64,000 nucleotides of DNA from Sthenelais limicola (GCA_942159475.1 OW804097.1:59416986-59480985), one strand, 5' to 3'; positions 1 to 11,228 are shown, counted from the stretch's first letter. Notes: generated by a model not told the origin, from the sequence alone. Numbers and translations: made by a program.

Positions 1-192
1 TTAGCTGAGAATGCAACTTTAATGCGCCTAGGGTGGAGTGAGGTGGAGATTACTGGGGGAAATGACTGTGGCCAGTATTTGCTAAAGGTTAATGGGAACT
101 GTTTAGTGGACTTTACTTTCCCAAGTAAACTTTTTCCGAGGGACATTCTAGCAAGACAAATCTTCAGACAGATCAATGGGAGTTTGAGGTGA
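1..192 (+). CDS. possible C-terminal coding fragment, unrecognised
   Basis: Frame 1 is open from the window edge to TGA at 190-192, 63 codons. Part of it reads EITGGNDCGQYLLKVNG and part LVDFTFPSKLFPRD. This stretch is less AT-rich than the DNA after it, and the residue pattern (alternating hydrophobic segments, two Cys) looks protein-like. I do not recognise the family. It could be the last exon of a host gene or the tail of a mobile-element protein. No start or splice acceptor is visible because the frame runs off the edge. A 63-codon opening can also arise by chance. Confidence 0.4.
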   Translation, partial: LAENATLMRLGWSEVEITGGNDCGQYLLKVNGNCLVDFTFPSKLFPRDILARQIFRQINGSLR

Positions 193-489
193 ACATGGAT
201 ACGACCAGAGGGAATTAACTACAAAAGCAAAAAGCTGGGACTGTCGCTTCAGAACCAGGGGTTATTTTTTTTATATTTCCTTCTAAGCGTATATAGATGG
301 ACTACGGTACAACGTGAATCCACAGTATAATAAGATATTGCATTCATTGTAGTATATATATATATGTGTAACTTGATGAGGGTTATTATCTCAGAGGAGA
401 TAGATCTAAATTGGACGTGGCATTTCCTGAAGTTCCCTTGATACCGGAGGAAGTGAAGCCACTGGCTTTAGCCAGAATGTCTGTATTTC
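193..489. other. AT-rich spacer
   Basis: Follows the possible gene tail and would be its 3' UTR. No AATAAA was seen. It contains a short (TA)n run near 354-367. Confidence 0.3.
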
Positions 490-685
490 GCGTTCACCAA
501 TCCTCTCAAATATTGCACATTTAAGTCAGAAATGAGGTTCAAAATACAGTTCAATATAACCAAACAGATCGGTTGATTCAGCACAATAACAAATATACTC
601 AGATATACCTAGTATGTATCGGTTGTCAGCCTTATTTAGCAACATTTCATAAATATGTAGAGCTGCCAATTTGCTGCGACCGGCC
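490..685 (+). repeat. family A MITE, left end missing
   Basis: Carries the internal A blocks CACCAATCCTCTCAAATA and GCCAAT near the right end. The right terminus is replaced by unrelated GC-rich bases (GCTGCGACCGGCCC). The plus orientation used for A throughout is the one reading GTACAATTCGCCTTCACCAA from the left end. Confidence 0.8.
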
Positions 686-929
686 CTTAATACTTTAGTC
701 TCAGTTTGACGTGCGAATGATACAGTTGAATTCAATGTGTTTATGTGCTGCGCATATGGTCCCTGCCACTACTGCACATTCATGACCAACAATGTAAGTT
801 CCCTCTATTCTGAAAGCAGCAGAAATTTGTTGAAGAAATCTTAAGTTTCCATCCATTTATTGAATTTATGGTCACTTACATCATCAAATATTCCTTATTT
901 TAATTGAAAATAACCATACCCCGAGTGCT

Positions 930-1438
930 TTAATCAATGCAAAACCAAATATACTTAGGTAGGCCAATACCTAGTTTACCTTCTTCAGCCTAATTTAGCA
1001 GAATTTACTTAATGTGATGTGTTACAGAAAAATGTGTCTTGAGTCACATAAAATGGATTTTGAGATACCATCACATTTAAAATGATGAGATCAAGCAGAT
1101 GCCAATGACGGTAAACATGAGGACAATTAGTACTTCTATATTTGTTTATACATGAAAACATGTTAGCGATATTTATTTTGTTAATGGTCATTTTGTTAAT
1201 GGTAAAGTAGTTAAATATATGCCTTAGGGTAACCTCAGATATGCATAGATATATTCAATACACAGTCTTGAAATTTGATCCATGTATAAATGTTATGCTA
1301 CTAACCGCGTAAAACATAAAAAAATGAAAAACATTCTGAGAAAGGGTTCATGGGAGAAAACATTTGAAAAATTGTTGCGGCTTGTGACTCATTTTTCTTT
1401 AACACATCACAAATGTGTAAAGCTGCCGATTGCTGCCA
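930..1438 (+). repeat. family A MITE split by a family B element
   Basis: The A right half runs 930-1012 to GCAGAATTTACTTAA. It is interrupted by a B element at 1013-1411 and resumes with AATGTGTAAAGCTGCCGATT. The two A pieces are contiguous in every intact copy. Confidence 0.82.
1013..1411 (+). mobile_element. family B MITE, complete (399 bp), inserted in A
   Basis: Termini TGTGATGTGTTACAGAAAAA and the inverse near TTTTCTTTAACACATCACA define family B. The inside has no coding capacity. It holds the shared blocks GAGATCAAGCAGATGCCAAT and AACACACTGT-like sequence around CAGTCTTGAAATTTG. A non-autonomous DNA transposon is inferred from the inverted termini and nesting. Confidence 0.85.
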
Positions 1439-1744
1439 AAAGTAGAGCCTAGAAGCGGTCAGAAATGCCTATATATTATATATTATATATATATTCACTG
1501 TAAAGCCCAAGAGGCATACACACTGTTGCTGGTCTCCCAGCCGACACGCCTGCTCCATAACCACCTCACACCTACACACCCCTTTGTATAGCAGACCCTT
1601 CACACCACATACAGTACACACTGGTAAATGCTCTATTTAGCACCCAACACCTCCTGCATCCAAACACTTCAGATTATCAGATTGCCGCAGGACGCTATCC
1701 AATGACCACAGTGGTTAATAAGCCTATATGTGGACATCAGCCAG

Positions 1745-2300
1745 TCTTAAAGCTGCAGTCTCTGTTAACATCGGTCTAAAACTTTTTGAGAAGATTTTCC
1801 ACTTTTTGTTCCGTTCTTTTCCAACCCATTTGACCACAATTTTCGAGGAGGATTTTCTCAGGTTGTCAAATACAGGGCTTCATAAACATCCACGTTTATA
1901 TGTTTCTTGCCTGACAAAATCCTTTGCTCCAGTTGCTTCACTTATTATTGCTCACTCGCGACCGTTTTCCCTCCCCCTCTCTCGTTATCTCCTCTCTCCC
2001 TCTCTCTTTCTTCATTTCTCTCACTTCTTTCCCCCCTCTCACTCTCTTCCTCTCTCTTAGTTTCTCTCTCCCTTCTCTTTCTCTCTCCCCTCTCTCTTTC
2101 TCTTCCCACTCTCCTCCTCTTTCTCTCTCCCCTCTCTCTCTTCCGGCTCTCTCCCCCTCTTCCTCTTTCTCTCTCCCCTTCTCTCTCTTTATCTGTTTCC
2201 TTCTTCTCCGATTCTACTTCAAATTCTTTTATACACACTTAAAATGCAGTCATATAAATTATATTTTGAATATATTTGGTAAGATGTCTTTGTCCCAATA
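1745..2300 (+). repeat. family H copy expanded by a TC tract
   Basis: Shares CAGGGCTTCATAAA, GACTTCAAATTCTT-like and TTTTGAGAAG blocks with 42175-42545 (opposite strand), 32225-32420 and 61020-61110. A 240-bp TC-rich tract sits where the 42-kb copy has about 20 bp. Confidence 0.7.
1967..2203 (+). repeat. TC-rich microsatellite
   Basis: Imperfect CTCTCTC/CTTTCTC/CCCTCT tract, pyrimidine-only over most of its length. Long open frames in all three plus-strand phases are a consequence of the absence of stops. Confidence 0.95.
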
Positions 2301-3248
2301 GCTGATAATTCAGCTTTAACGAAGGTGTTGCGGGTGGACAGTATAATGCTCTTGTTAAAGGCATTCCACTGTGCTGGCATGCCTGCCTCCAATACCGTGG
2401 TTTGAACAACAACAAGGATTTAAAAACCATTACATTTGATGATTGGCTATTGATGGAAGCATTAATCTGCACTCTCTATGCAGCACACAGGACCAGGCGA
2501 CCCGGCTGGCTGATCCCAGATCCCCACACCATAGCATAAGCAGGTTGGTGGATTCTATCAGCGAGGGGGGGGGGGGCAATATTCCTCAGGGTCCTCGACT
2601 TTCGTTGGAACCATTTTTTTTTTAGGTAAAGCCACTTGTCTGTATTGGCAGAGTGTTGGAAAGATGCAAAAATTGATGTTGTTGTTTAGCAGATTCGGAA
2701 GGTGGAGAGAATGGGTCACTGGTTCATTGATTTGGCTAGAACCTGAACATAAAAGTTGTTATCCCCCCCCCCTTTTATAAATAATGGTAAAGATGGTGAG
2801 TGAGGTGAGGGTTGATGCGTGTAGAGTGAACTATGTGTTGGCAATTGCCGGTGTAGCGGTGTACACCCGACCCCCCTATCCCCAAACCCAACTATGAATG
2901 AATTAAAATAGTCAATATTATTACCTGCTTTGCTCTCAATTGCTGCTCTCACATTGACAGCCAAAACTGGCTGAGCTATATATTTATTGCAACACACGGT
3001 ACTTGTAATTCACTTATCTCATCCTCATACAGTACATTATCAATAAACTAAGTCATAAAGATTAGAGAACAGATACAGAGCTCCCTACCATAAGTGAAAA
3101 GTCAATGGGAATCTATTGAATTAAAAAAACCTCCATGTTACGGAGGATGACATTTCATTTGTTTTTTTAGCCTCGCAACAATTACGAGACCACTTTTTGA
3201 CGTTACCGCTTGGTTATACTGCTGTTTCTGAATATAAAGACAGGGATG
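2301..3248. other. unassigned DNA with G and C homopolymers
   Basis: No gene seen. A run of G at 2565-2576 and of C near 2764-2774. No family described here covers it. Confidence 0.3.
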
Positions 3249-3431
3249 TAGAGAGAGGGAGGGAGGTAGAGATATGAAGAGAGAGAGAGAGTAAATGAGA
3301 GAAATGAAGGGAGGGAGGGTGAAAGTGAGAAGAAGAGAGAATGCGAGGGAGAAGGAAAGTAAAAGGGAGAGAGAGGGAAGGGGAGAGAGAAAGACAAGAC
3401 AGAGGGGAGAGAGAGAGAGAAAGAAAGAAAA
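3249..3431 (+). repeat. GA-rich microsatellite
   Basis: Polypurine tract of GAGAGAGA, GAGGGAGG and AAAGAAAG units, with only a few pyrimidine interruptions. Confidence 0.95.
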
Positions 3432-3699
3432 AATACTGTAGTTTCCAAATCGTTTGCTGCTTCACCAGCCGCCGATAGTGGTTTGCTGTCATGCAATTGC
3501 TGTAAATAAGTCCTGTCTCCATCGTATTTCCGTGACAGTGCCTTAATCTGCCACTACAGTCAGTCCATTACCAAGTACCAATGAATTCTATTGGTTCCAA
3601 TGAGGTAAAACTATATGGGAGGTCAAGTGGTCAGAAAATTACAATGCACCTCCACAGAATTAATCCTCTCAAATAACCCAGAGTTAAGACCAAAATGGG

Positions 3700-4577
3700 G
3701 TTCAAAATGACTGGAGGTGCAACTTAAACCACCTGCTGTTGGCTGCTTTTACCTTTTGTAATGCAGGTTCTAATTAAATCAAGAGGCAAATGAACCATGT
3801 AGGGAGGACCTTGCCACCCCTCTCCACCTACAGAACCATGTAGGGAGGACCTTGCCACCCCTCTCCACCTACAGAACCATGTAGGGAGGACCTCGCCACC
3901 TCTCCCCACCTACAGAACCATGTAGGGAGGACCTTGCCACCCCTCTCCACCTACAGAACCATGTAGGGAGGACCTTGCCACCCCTCTCCACCTACAGAAC
4001 CATGTAGGGAGGACCTCGCCACCTCTCCCCACCTACAGCACCATGTAGGGAGGACCTCGCCACCCCTCTCCACCTACAGAACCATGTAGGGAGGACCTCG
4101 CCACCCCTCTCCACCTACAGAACCATGTAGGGAGGACCTTGCCACCTCTCCCCACCTACAGAACCATGTGGGGAGGACCTCGCCACCCCTCTCCACCTAC
4201 AGAACCATGTAGGGAGGACGCCCCTCTCCACCTACAGAACCTTGTAGGGAGGACCTTGCCACCCCTCTCCACCTACAGAACCTTGTAGGGAGGACCTTGC
4301 CACCCCTCTCCACCTACAGAACCATGTAGGGAGGACCTTGCCACCTCTCCCCACCTACAGAACCATGTGGGGAGGACCTCGCCACCCCTCTCCACCTACA
4401 GAACCATGTAGGGAGGACGCCCCTCTCCACCTACAGAACCTTGTAGGGAGGACCTTGCCACCCCTCTCCACCTACAGAACCTTGTAGGGAGGACCTTGCC
4501 ACCCCTCTCCACCTACAGAACCATGTAGGGAGGACCTTGCCACCCCTCTTCACCTACAGAACCATGTAGGGAGGAAC
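3700..4577 (+). repeat. 41-bp minisatellite grown from a dispersed element
   Basis: About 19 head-to-tail units of CATGTAGGGAGGACC...CCACCTACAGAAC from 3793. The period is 41 bp. Two units near 4210 and 4410 carry a 6-bp deletion (35 bp) and lie 199 bp apart, so blocks of five units were copied together. The left flank (3703-3792, GGAGGTGCAACTTAAACCAC) matches 12280-12370, where only one unit is present. The array therefore expanded from part of a dispersed repeat. Confidence 0.93.
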
Positions 4578-4589
4578 TCCTAAATGTAA

Positions 4590-5467
4590 TTCAATAAGGT
4601 GAAGGGAACCTGGCAAGGACAACTATGTTCTCTAAATGTACCGAAGTTGACATACGGCAGGTAATCACCCACACATTAGATATGATACGACACATACTTA
4701 TACACTTAAGGGAGTATAACAACGCCGCATGTATATGGATCCCATTGAGTGGTATACGCAACCCCGCCACCTGAACCACTGGAATTACTTTTGGGAAAAC
4801 TCCACAAAAGGGCTTTAAAACGATCGTAAAAGGTATAAATATATCATAATTGTAACCTTCGTGCAACAACTTTGAAGTCAGAAAATTGGTAAAGCCATAC
4901 CATGCATGATGCCAGATCCTTTCGTTTACACCGCTAGCCCATAAAACTAAGAACATTATCGCACTTTATTTTACAGTTAACTGAGACGTTGATGTTTAAT
5001 CTGCAATTATATCGATCGAGGATATTACAAGATGCTCGACAGGTGCAGTATGAATGCAAAAGCCACTTCGTCCACTTGGAAGTTTTGACGTGAGTTCCAA
5101 CTATGTGTTTTAGGAATGGTGAGTGTGTGTGTGTGGGGGGGGGGGGGGGAGAGACTTGCTCGTCCGCTAGCTATATTCTTGGCCTTATTATTGTCCATTT
5201 TATGGTGGCCTGCCCCATAGATACATGTAATACTATTTATAATTATATTATAGACAACCATGTGTTTCTATATGAGTCAATATCAATGGAAGTCCCATAT
5301 TCCCTCCAAAACACTCGTGTCATGAAACATACCTTATTACACCTGTAAGAACTGCATGTCCTTGACCCTAGACTATCAGATTACCAGGAAGCATGTCCTA
5401 ATAACTGGACAGTGCTTGACTTGACTCATCAATGGTCAGCAATAAGACCAGGTGTGGTTACATTTCT
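4590..5467. other. unassigned AT-rich DNA
   Basis: No supported gene or family match. A (TG)n run flows into a G homopolymer near 5125-5150. Confidence 0.3.
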
Positions 5468-5530
5468 TGGGTGGATCATCAGAAAATGTACAATTCACCT
5501 TCAGGAATCCTCTCAAATAACACAAATTCA
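5468..5530 (+). repeat. family A fragment, left end only
   Basis: GGGTGGATCATCAGAAAATG followed by CAATTCACCTTCAGGAATCC; stops after CTCAAATAACACAAATT. Confidence 0.75.
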
Positions 5531-5888
5531 TATAATCGACCCATCGATGAACATATTCGCCAAGGGTCACCATTCCACGCCACGTCATAATCAACGTCCC
5601 CCTCTATGACGTCACACAGGTGTGCAGTTTAGCCACTCCCATGGCGACGTCGCATTATCCAATGCTTCCATAACCACTTCTCTACCCCCAGTCGCCGCAC
5701 TGAGCGGACGCATCTGCTTGCTAGAATTTCTTTTCTTTTTTCTTACCTATTTGTGTATTGTATTGTGCTATAATGGGGAAATAAGCCTTGCTCTGCTATG
5801 TTTTATTATAGTGACCCGGACCGGCGACATATAACACAGAATATTTTTTTTAAAATTAGTTCAACGTAACAGAAAAGATTTTTTGTAT

Positions 5889-6007
5889 CAAAACAATACT
5901 AAATATACTTAGATGTATACTAGTGTTAACCATTTTTTAGCCTAATTCATCAGAAATGACTAAATGTGTAGAGCTGCCGATTGTACAATGCCTGATGATC
6001 TGGCCCT
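5889..6007 (+). repeat. family A fragment, right half
   Basis: Runs from CAATACTAAATATACTTAGA to GAGCTGCCGATTGTACAATG. The terminal TIR is diverged (CTGATGATCTGGCCC). Confidence 0.8.
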
Positions 6008-6224
6008 CGTGCATCAACCAACAGGTGTTAAAGACTATATCACGCCATCGCTCTATGTGCCTTGGTCGTCACCAGACAGGCCATTATATAAGGCTAATCA
6101 TTATAGTCTTGCCATTCATATGTTGACCACTGCGCATAAAAAATTAAGTCGCAGAATAAAATGAATGACGTTCAGATAAAATATTGTATGAAATGATGCG
6201 AGCAGGTCCAATGGTCCAGTGGTG

Positions 6225-6507
6225 GTAACCTTTAGGAAATTCATTAAGCACTTCTTTTTGTGTTGTGTTATCTATAATTCTCGAAGGACAATCACTCGTA
6301 AAATAGTTAAATAAAATCCCTTAGGACGACCTTGGAAAGGCAGAGACATAATCAGTATTTGGTACATGTATTTATACACTCAACAGCCTTAAGCAACCCA
6401 AGAATGAGAACATTCCTATTAAGATATCCTAAAGAAAAGATATGTGAAACATATCAATTGATCCATGTTGGGACTTTAGACTAACTTTTCTGTGGCACAT
6501 CACATAC
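6225..6507 (+). repeat. family B, left end missing
   Basis: Internal blocks TAGTTAAATA, CAACCCAAGAATGAGAACAT and the terminal TTTCTGTGGCACATCACA are present. Confidence 0.7.
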
Positions 6508-6528
6508 ATCTACAACTGCACACATGTA

Positions 6529-6697
6529 TTAGATTCTGTTAAATTAAGCTGAAAATGTTAAATAATAGGTATATTTGAGTATATTTGGTATTGCGTTCAT
6601 CAAAAAGATCTGTTCGGTTATGTTGAACTGCACTTTAAACCTCAATCCTCTCTTAAAATATGGGTATTTGAGAGGATTGGTGAAGGCGAATTAAGTA
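6529..6697 (-). repeat. family A, termini lost
   Basis: Contains TATTTGAGTATATTTGGTAT and TTGAGAGGATTGGTGAAGGC. Ends abruptly inside the right-hand block (GCGAATTAAGTACAC). Confidence 0.8.
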
Positions 6698-6860
6698 CAC
6701 AAATTGTGGCGACTTCTGTTTAGATTATGTAGGCTTTCACACTTCATGAGTTCTTCAAACAGTATGCTTCACCTACATAGATTATAAATAAAAGAGATTC
6801 CAAGTTCATCCTCGGGTGTTCTCGACTCAATCTAGGCATCCTACATCAGTTTCTGTATAA

Positions 6861-7094
6861 GGGTCAGATCGTCTGAAAATGTACAACCGGCAGACTACAA
6901 ATTTGAATAAATTCTGCTAAATTAGAGAGAAGAATTGTCAAAACTAGGTATACATGGGGGTATTGGTATTGTGTTGATACAAACAATCGGTTCGGTTATA
7001 TTACACTGTATTTAGAACCTTATTTCTGTCTTAAATTTGGGTTATTTGAGAGGATTGGTGAAGGCGAATTGTACATTTTCTGACTACTTCACCC
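6861..7094 (-). mobile_element. family A MITE, complete (234 bp) with ATAA duplication
   Basis: Begins GGGTCAGATCGTCTGAAAAT and ends GACTACTTCACCC, the imperfect inverse. ATAA flanks both sides (6857-6860, 7095-7098), giving the 4-bp target-site duplication used to define the family. Confidence 0.88.
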
Positions 7095-7382
7095 ATAAGC
7101 CCCAAGAGAGAAGGATGGCGGTGGGCTATATTATCCCAACGCCGGCTTCAAATTTTAAGTGAGAAGTCCTGTACTTAAGTTGTAAATCGTAGACTGTGTT
7201 GTAAATATTTAACCTCAGGTTAAACTCTTTTGCATCTAGATATAAATAGATTGTTTTTACAAGTGGTGATAATCCCAGTTGTATCTATTCAAGCTAAAGG
7301 TATTTCTCTTTTGCTCTGAGGTATTTCCAATTTAATTTCAGTAGCACATATATATATGTATATATAACAGAAGCACATTTAT

Positions 7383-7802
7383 TTGATGTGTCGCAAAGCT
7401 GATATTTCTCAAAGTGATTTATTCACAAGAACCCTTGCTCGGAATGTTTTCATTTTTGGAAAGTTTAGTGCTATTAGTAGCATGAATAAAAGTACCAATT
7501 ACAAGACTCTGCATTGAATATCTATACATATGAGGTTATTCTAAGGGGTATATTTATTTAACTACTTTACTGGTGATTGACAATACTTATTTGATGTCCT
7601 AACGTTTACCGTCAATAAAATCGGCTTGGTTTTATCTTATCTAATATGATATGATCTCCAAATCCATTTTTTGCGACTTGTGACTCATTTTTTCTGTGAA
7701 CTAGCAGTGCAAAATACCCAAGGAAACATTCTGATCAAGGGTTTCTTTTTAAAAAGTATCATTTTTGCGACTTTTTGCGATTTTCCCGAAACACATCACA
7801 TA
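7383..7802 (-). repeat. two overlapping family B pieces
   Basis: The first, 7383-7715, runs TTTGATGTGTCGCAAAGC to GCGACTTGTGACTCATTTTT. The second, 7725-7802, is only a B end (ACATTCTGATCAAGGGTTTC to CGAAACACATCACAT). Confidence 0.75.
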
Positions 7803-8110
7803 TATGACCCGTTCATGTCTGAAGGCATAAGATATAATATATACTAATATATAGATCCACCTCTTTATATGGCTCGTCCCTTGAGGAGGATAATCCCTAT
7901 TGCTGGCATAATAAAATCAATCAGGTTTATTACCACGATTAGGGACATCTAAGGTATACACAAGTAGATTGAAGGACATAGACCCAAACCCTGACAAGCA
8001 CGATGGTAATCTAATCAACCGTTAGAGCCTTACAGAACTCTCTGTAAAAGCATGTTAGGCGGGATTGTGTCATCTACTGTAATCAATATCCCACTCCCCC
8101 ATACTGTTGT

Positions 8111-8524
8111 GTGTGAGAGAGAGAGAAGGAGAGGCAGAGGGTGGAGGAGAGAGAGGGGGTAGAAAGGGAGGGAGAAAGAGGGAGGGAGAGGGAAGGGGGA
8201 GAGAGAGACATACAGAGAATGAAAGAGAGGGGAGACAGAGGGAGGGACAGGGAGGGAGAGAGGACAGAGGGAGAGGGAGACATAGAGGGAGGGGAAAATG
8301 GGAAGAGAGAGAGTAGGGAGAGAGAGGGGAAAAGAGAGGGAGAGAGAAGAGGGGGCGAGAAATAAAAAGGGATAGAGAAAGACAGAGAGAGGGAGAAAGA
8401 GAAATGGAGAAGGAGAGAAAGACAAGAGAGAGGGAAAAAGAGAAATGGAGAGGGAGAGAAGGCTAGTGCCGGGGAGAGCCAGAGAGAGGGAGAGCATCAG
8501 AGAGCCAGAGAGAGAGAGAGAGAA
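8111..8524 (+). repeat. GA-rich microsatellite (about 410 bp)
   Basis: Purine-only over most of its length; units GAGAGAGA, GGGAGGGA and AGACAGAG. It creates long stop-free frames on both strands. Confidence 0.95.
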
Positions 8525-8783
8525 TGAATGGGTTTGTTGTACTGTCCATTTAGCCATGTCTGTGTACTTGTATGCTTGTATTGCAGCGACCCTCTCTTCT
8601 CTCCGTGACTGGGCGTATTTGCCCCCAGTACCGTGTGGACTCATACAGCCTAGACCCACTATCTAACCGTCGCCTCTATTCCTTCTGTATTCCAGCCACC
8701 GCAAAGCAACATATGGCTGCTGTGCATTTGCTGGATTTTGCTCCAGCTTCCTCCCTGCTTATGGTATCTTCCTGGTTATATAT

Positions 8784-9005
8784 GGGCGAGGTCGTAAGAA
8801 AATATACAATCGGCAGCTCAACACATTTAGTAAATTCTACCAAATTGGACTGGGAATGGTTAATACTAGGATATCTGAGTAGATTTGGTATTGTGGTGAT
8901 TCAAAGTCTGTTCAGTTATGCTGAAGTTAATCTTGATCATCATTTCTGTTTTAAATTTGGGTTACAGGATAGGATTGGATAAGACGAATTGTACATTTTC
9001 TGGCA
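8784..9005 (-). repeat. family A, nearly complete
   Basis: GGGCGAGGTCGTAAGAAAAT at the left, GACGAATTGTACATTTTCTG at the right. The last TIR bases are replaced by GCATGGGG. Confidence 0.8.
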
Positions 9006-9205
9006 TGGGGCCTGCCTGTGTATTGTAATCTGTTGTAACATGGATTCATGTTTAACACCTCACATGACTGCACTTTATATTTTTCACTGATGATAATAAA
9101 GTGGCCTATGTAAATCCTTTCCACTGAGACATGCCCACATAGTACAGCTGTTTTATGGACATGTTACATTACCATGGTTATGTTTTGGTCAGAATCGTGA
9201 TTCTC

Positions 9206-9375
9206 ATTCTAAGCTCAGAGTTGAGAGAGGTCCCTCCAAACTGAGGGTCCTCTAGTTCCGAACCGAACAATGCCATTATACCCCCATTAGGGAAAGCTAT
9301 CAGCGCAATAGGCGTCCAATCACTGACATATCATTCTTATCTTATCTTAGAGGCTGTAAGCCTAGACTGTATAGA
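9206..9375 (-). mobile_element. family C MITE-like element
   Basis: Ends TCTAAGCTCAGAGTTGAGAG and GGCTGTAAGCCTAGACTGT. The inside has TAGGCGTCCAATCACTGACA, shared with 41880, 43090 and 46580. Confidence 0.75.
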
Positions 9376-9573
9376 TCAAACCCTTCCAAGGTATGTCAGG
9401 ATCATGAAGTTCCTGATATGGGCTTTTCGCATTGTATCTTAAAATAAACTGTTATGCTCATGCACTGAGATGTGTAAACACTACCGCATCAATGGCAAAG
9501 ATAAGATTAATATATCCACATAAAATATTAATAGTCCAGCAATGTTTCCAACCAAAGAACGCGAAATTAATAT

Positions 9574-9745
9574 CTCTCCCCCTTTCTGTTCCCCCCCTTC
9601 TCTCTCTCTCTTTTTCTGGCATTCCCTCTCTTCTCTCTCGCTCTCCCTCTCCCATGCTCTCTCCCCCCCCCTCTCTCTCAGGCCTTCCTTCTCCCTCTCC
9701 CAGTTTATTATCTGATCTGAGAGGCTGTGAGCCTAGACTGTCTAA
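9574..9745 (+). repeat. TC-rich tract abutting a family C end
   Basis: Pyrimidine tract 9574-9707, then CTGATCTGAGAGGCTGTGAG CCTAGACTG, the terminus of family C without the rest of the element. Confidence 0.8.
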
Positions 9746-10288
9746 CACACTTCAGCAATGCAACATGACTCACAGTCTCCTTCCCTAGAGGCAACCTGTG
9801 TATGGATGTAATAGCACCGCCTCTGGACTCCTCCAGTACCTCTCTATCTGCCTGCCTATAGACAGTCATACATACACCAACCATGACAATTAGACACATC
9901 TTACCCTCCGCTATAGCTCTATATATGCCTACCTTTGACTCCTTTGCTTTCCACATCAACCGCTCCTCTATATACTAATCCCAAGACTGAGTTGTTGGAG
10001 CTGAGATCTGTTGTTACCAATTGATGGGATCCGATAGGAAATCCAGGTAAGTTTGGAGGTGAAGGTATCCCCAATGTTTTACACCTGTTCATGGGTCTGA
10101 ACGCTGGCACAGATGCTACTACTTCTACGAGCCGGAGGCTATAGCTGAGGGTTACTTTTCCGGAGTTGCTACAATTCTCTTATACTCTTAATTTCACCTC
10201 GCCGCTCTCCCCTCCCTCCTCCTGCTCCTCCTGCTTCCTTCTTTCCCCAAGGCTTGTCTCTCGTTCTCACACCCACTCACCGATTCAA
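9746..10288. other. unassigned DNA
   Basis: No supported gene. Open frames on the minus strand here lack any recognisable domain. Confidence 0.3.
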
Positions 10289-10440
10289 CAAGTGAGTGAG
10301 TGAGTGGGTGAGTGAGTCACAATAAGGGAGAAGCTGGTGGTGGTGGTGTGTTAGTGGTGGTGGTGGAGGTAGGGGATGTTGTAATAGAGTGGTGAGATTT
10401 GCTGATACAAGGAAGAAGAAGAAGAAGAAGCCAGAGTCAG
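10289..10440 (+). repeat. GTGA, GGT and GAA short tandem repeats
   Basis: Three adjacent simple repeats: (GTGA)n near 10290-10317, (GGT)n near 10335-10365, (GAA)n near 10411-10430. Confidence 0.85.
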
Positions 10441-10667
10441 GTATGGTATGGATTGACTCCTCTCTCTCTCCACTGCCAGCGACCCTCCCTTCCCCTCCTC
10501 CCAGTGGCACGCCTGTCTCCTCTCTCTCTCTTTACACTCACTCCGTTTAGGTGGTTGGTGCCTGTGGTCCGTACACTGCCGGGAGTTAGGCAGGTAGTAT
10601 AGGCAGAGGCAAGGCAAGGAATCAACCAGAGGTGCTGCCCCCTCGCACACCCCACCCGCACTATAAA

Positions 10668-10815
10668 TGTGATGTGTTACAGAATAATGAGTCATAAGTG
10701 GGGTAAGTTCTGCGGTAAGCCTTGTGCTAGGTCTGCAAATAAATCAAATTCTCTCATTTTTGTATTGCAATGCTTACCACAGAGCTTACCGCAGCCAGTG
10801 GAGACCCCACTTAAC
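10668..10815 (+). repeat. family B left end joined to fold-back F
   Basis: TGTGATGTGTTACAGAATAA and GAGTCATAAG (B) pass directly into F. F starts GGGGTAAGTTCTGCGGTAAG and ends CTTACCGCAGCCAGTGGAGA CCCC. The two F arms are inverted copies, so F is a hairpin-forming element. Confidence 0.75.
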
Positions 10816-10820
10816 TCATA

Positions 10821-11228
10821 TATAGACCCACCGTCCTACATGTAGGAGGGCAGAATATGCGTTTTAAATATTGAAATGAATCAAGAAATCTTTTTCGAAG
10901 CTAATCAATATTTCTACCAGTTATTCATATAGACAGATTTTAGGATTTATAAACATTTGAGAAAGAAATGATGAAGTGTTACCATGGTAACATCACTGCA
11001 TATGAGAGCCCCAAAGGCGATTTGTGGAAAGTGTCATTTCTGAAAGTTTATCTCAAGAACTAACAAATTTGTATTATTCTTCTCGTAGTGAAACCTTCAT
11101 AGGACCAGAGTTAAAGGTATGATCAATGTCCCTGCCAAAAATTTAGTTCCTAAGTATTATACTATTATAATCTTGGAGAAAATAGAAGAAATGTGTAGCC
11201 GTCCTACATGTAGGACGCTGGGTCTATA
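10821..11228. mobile_element. element I, 408 bp with palindrome-bearing termini
   Basis: Left end TATAGACCCACCGTCCTACA TGTAGGA, right end the inverse (TCCTACATGTAGGACGCTGG GTCTATA). Each terminus contains TCCTACATGTAGGA, itself a perfect palindrome. The TA at the outer edges is consistent with a mariner-like TA duplication. No coding capacity. Confidence 0.82.

Noticed and set aside
3793..4577. Regular array resembling a CRISPR
   Set aside because: Units abut with no unique spacers, in an intron-bearing animal genome; it is a 41-bp minisatellite.
8030..8659. 209-codon minus-strand Ser/Leu/Pro-rich frame
   Set aside because: Read through the complement of a GA tract; no domain, no splice support.
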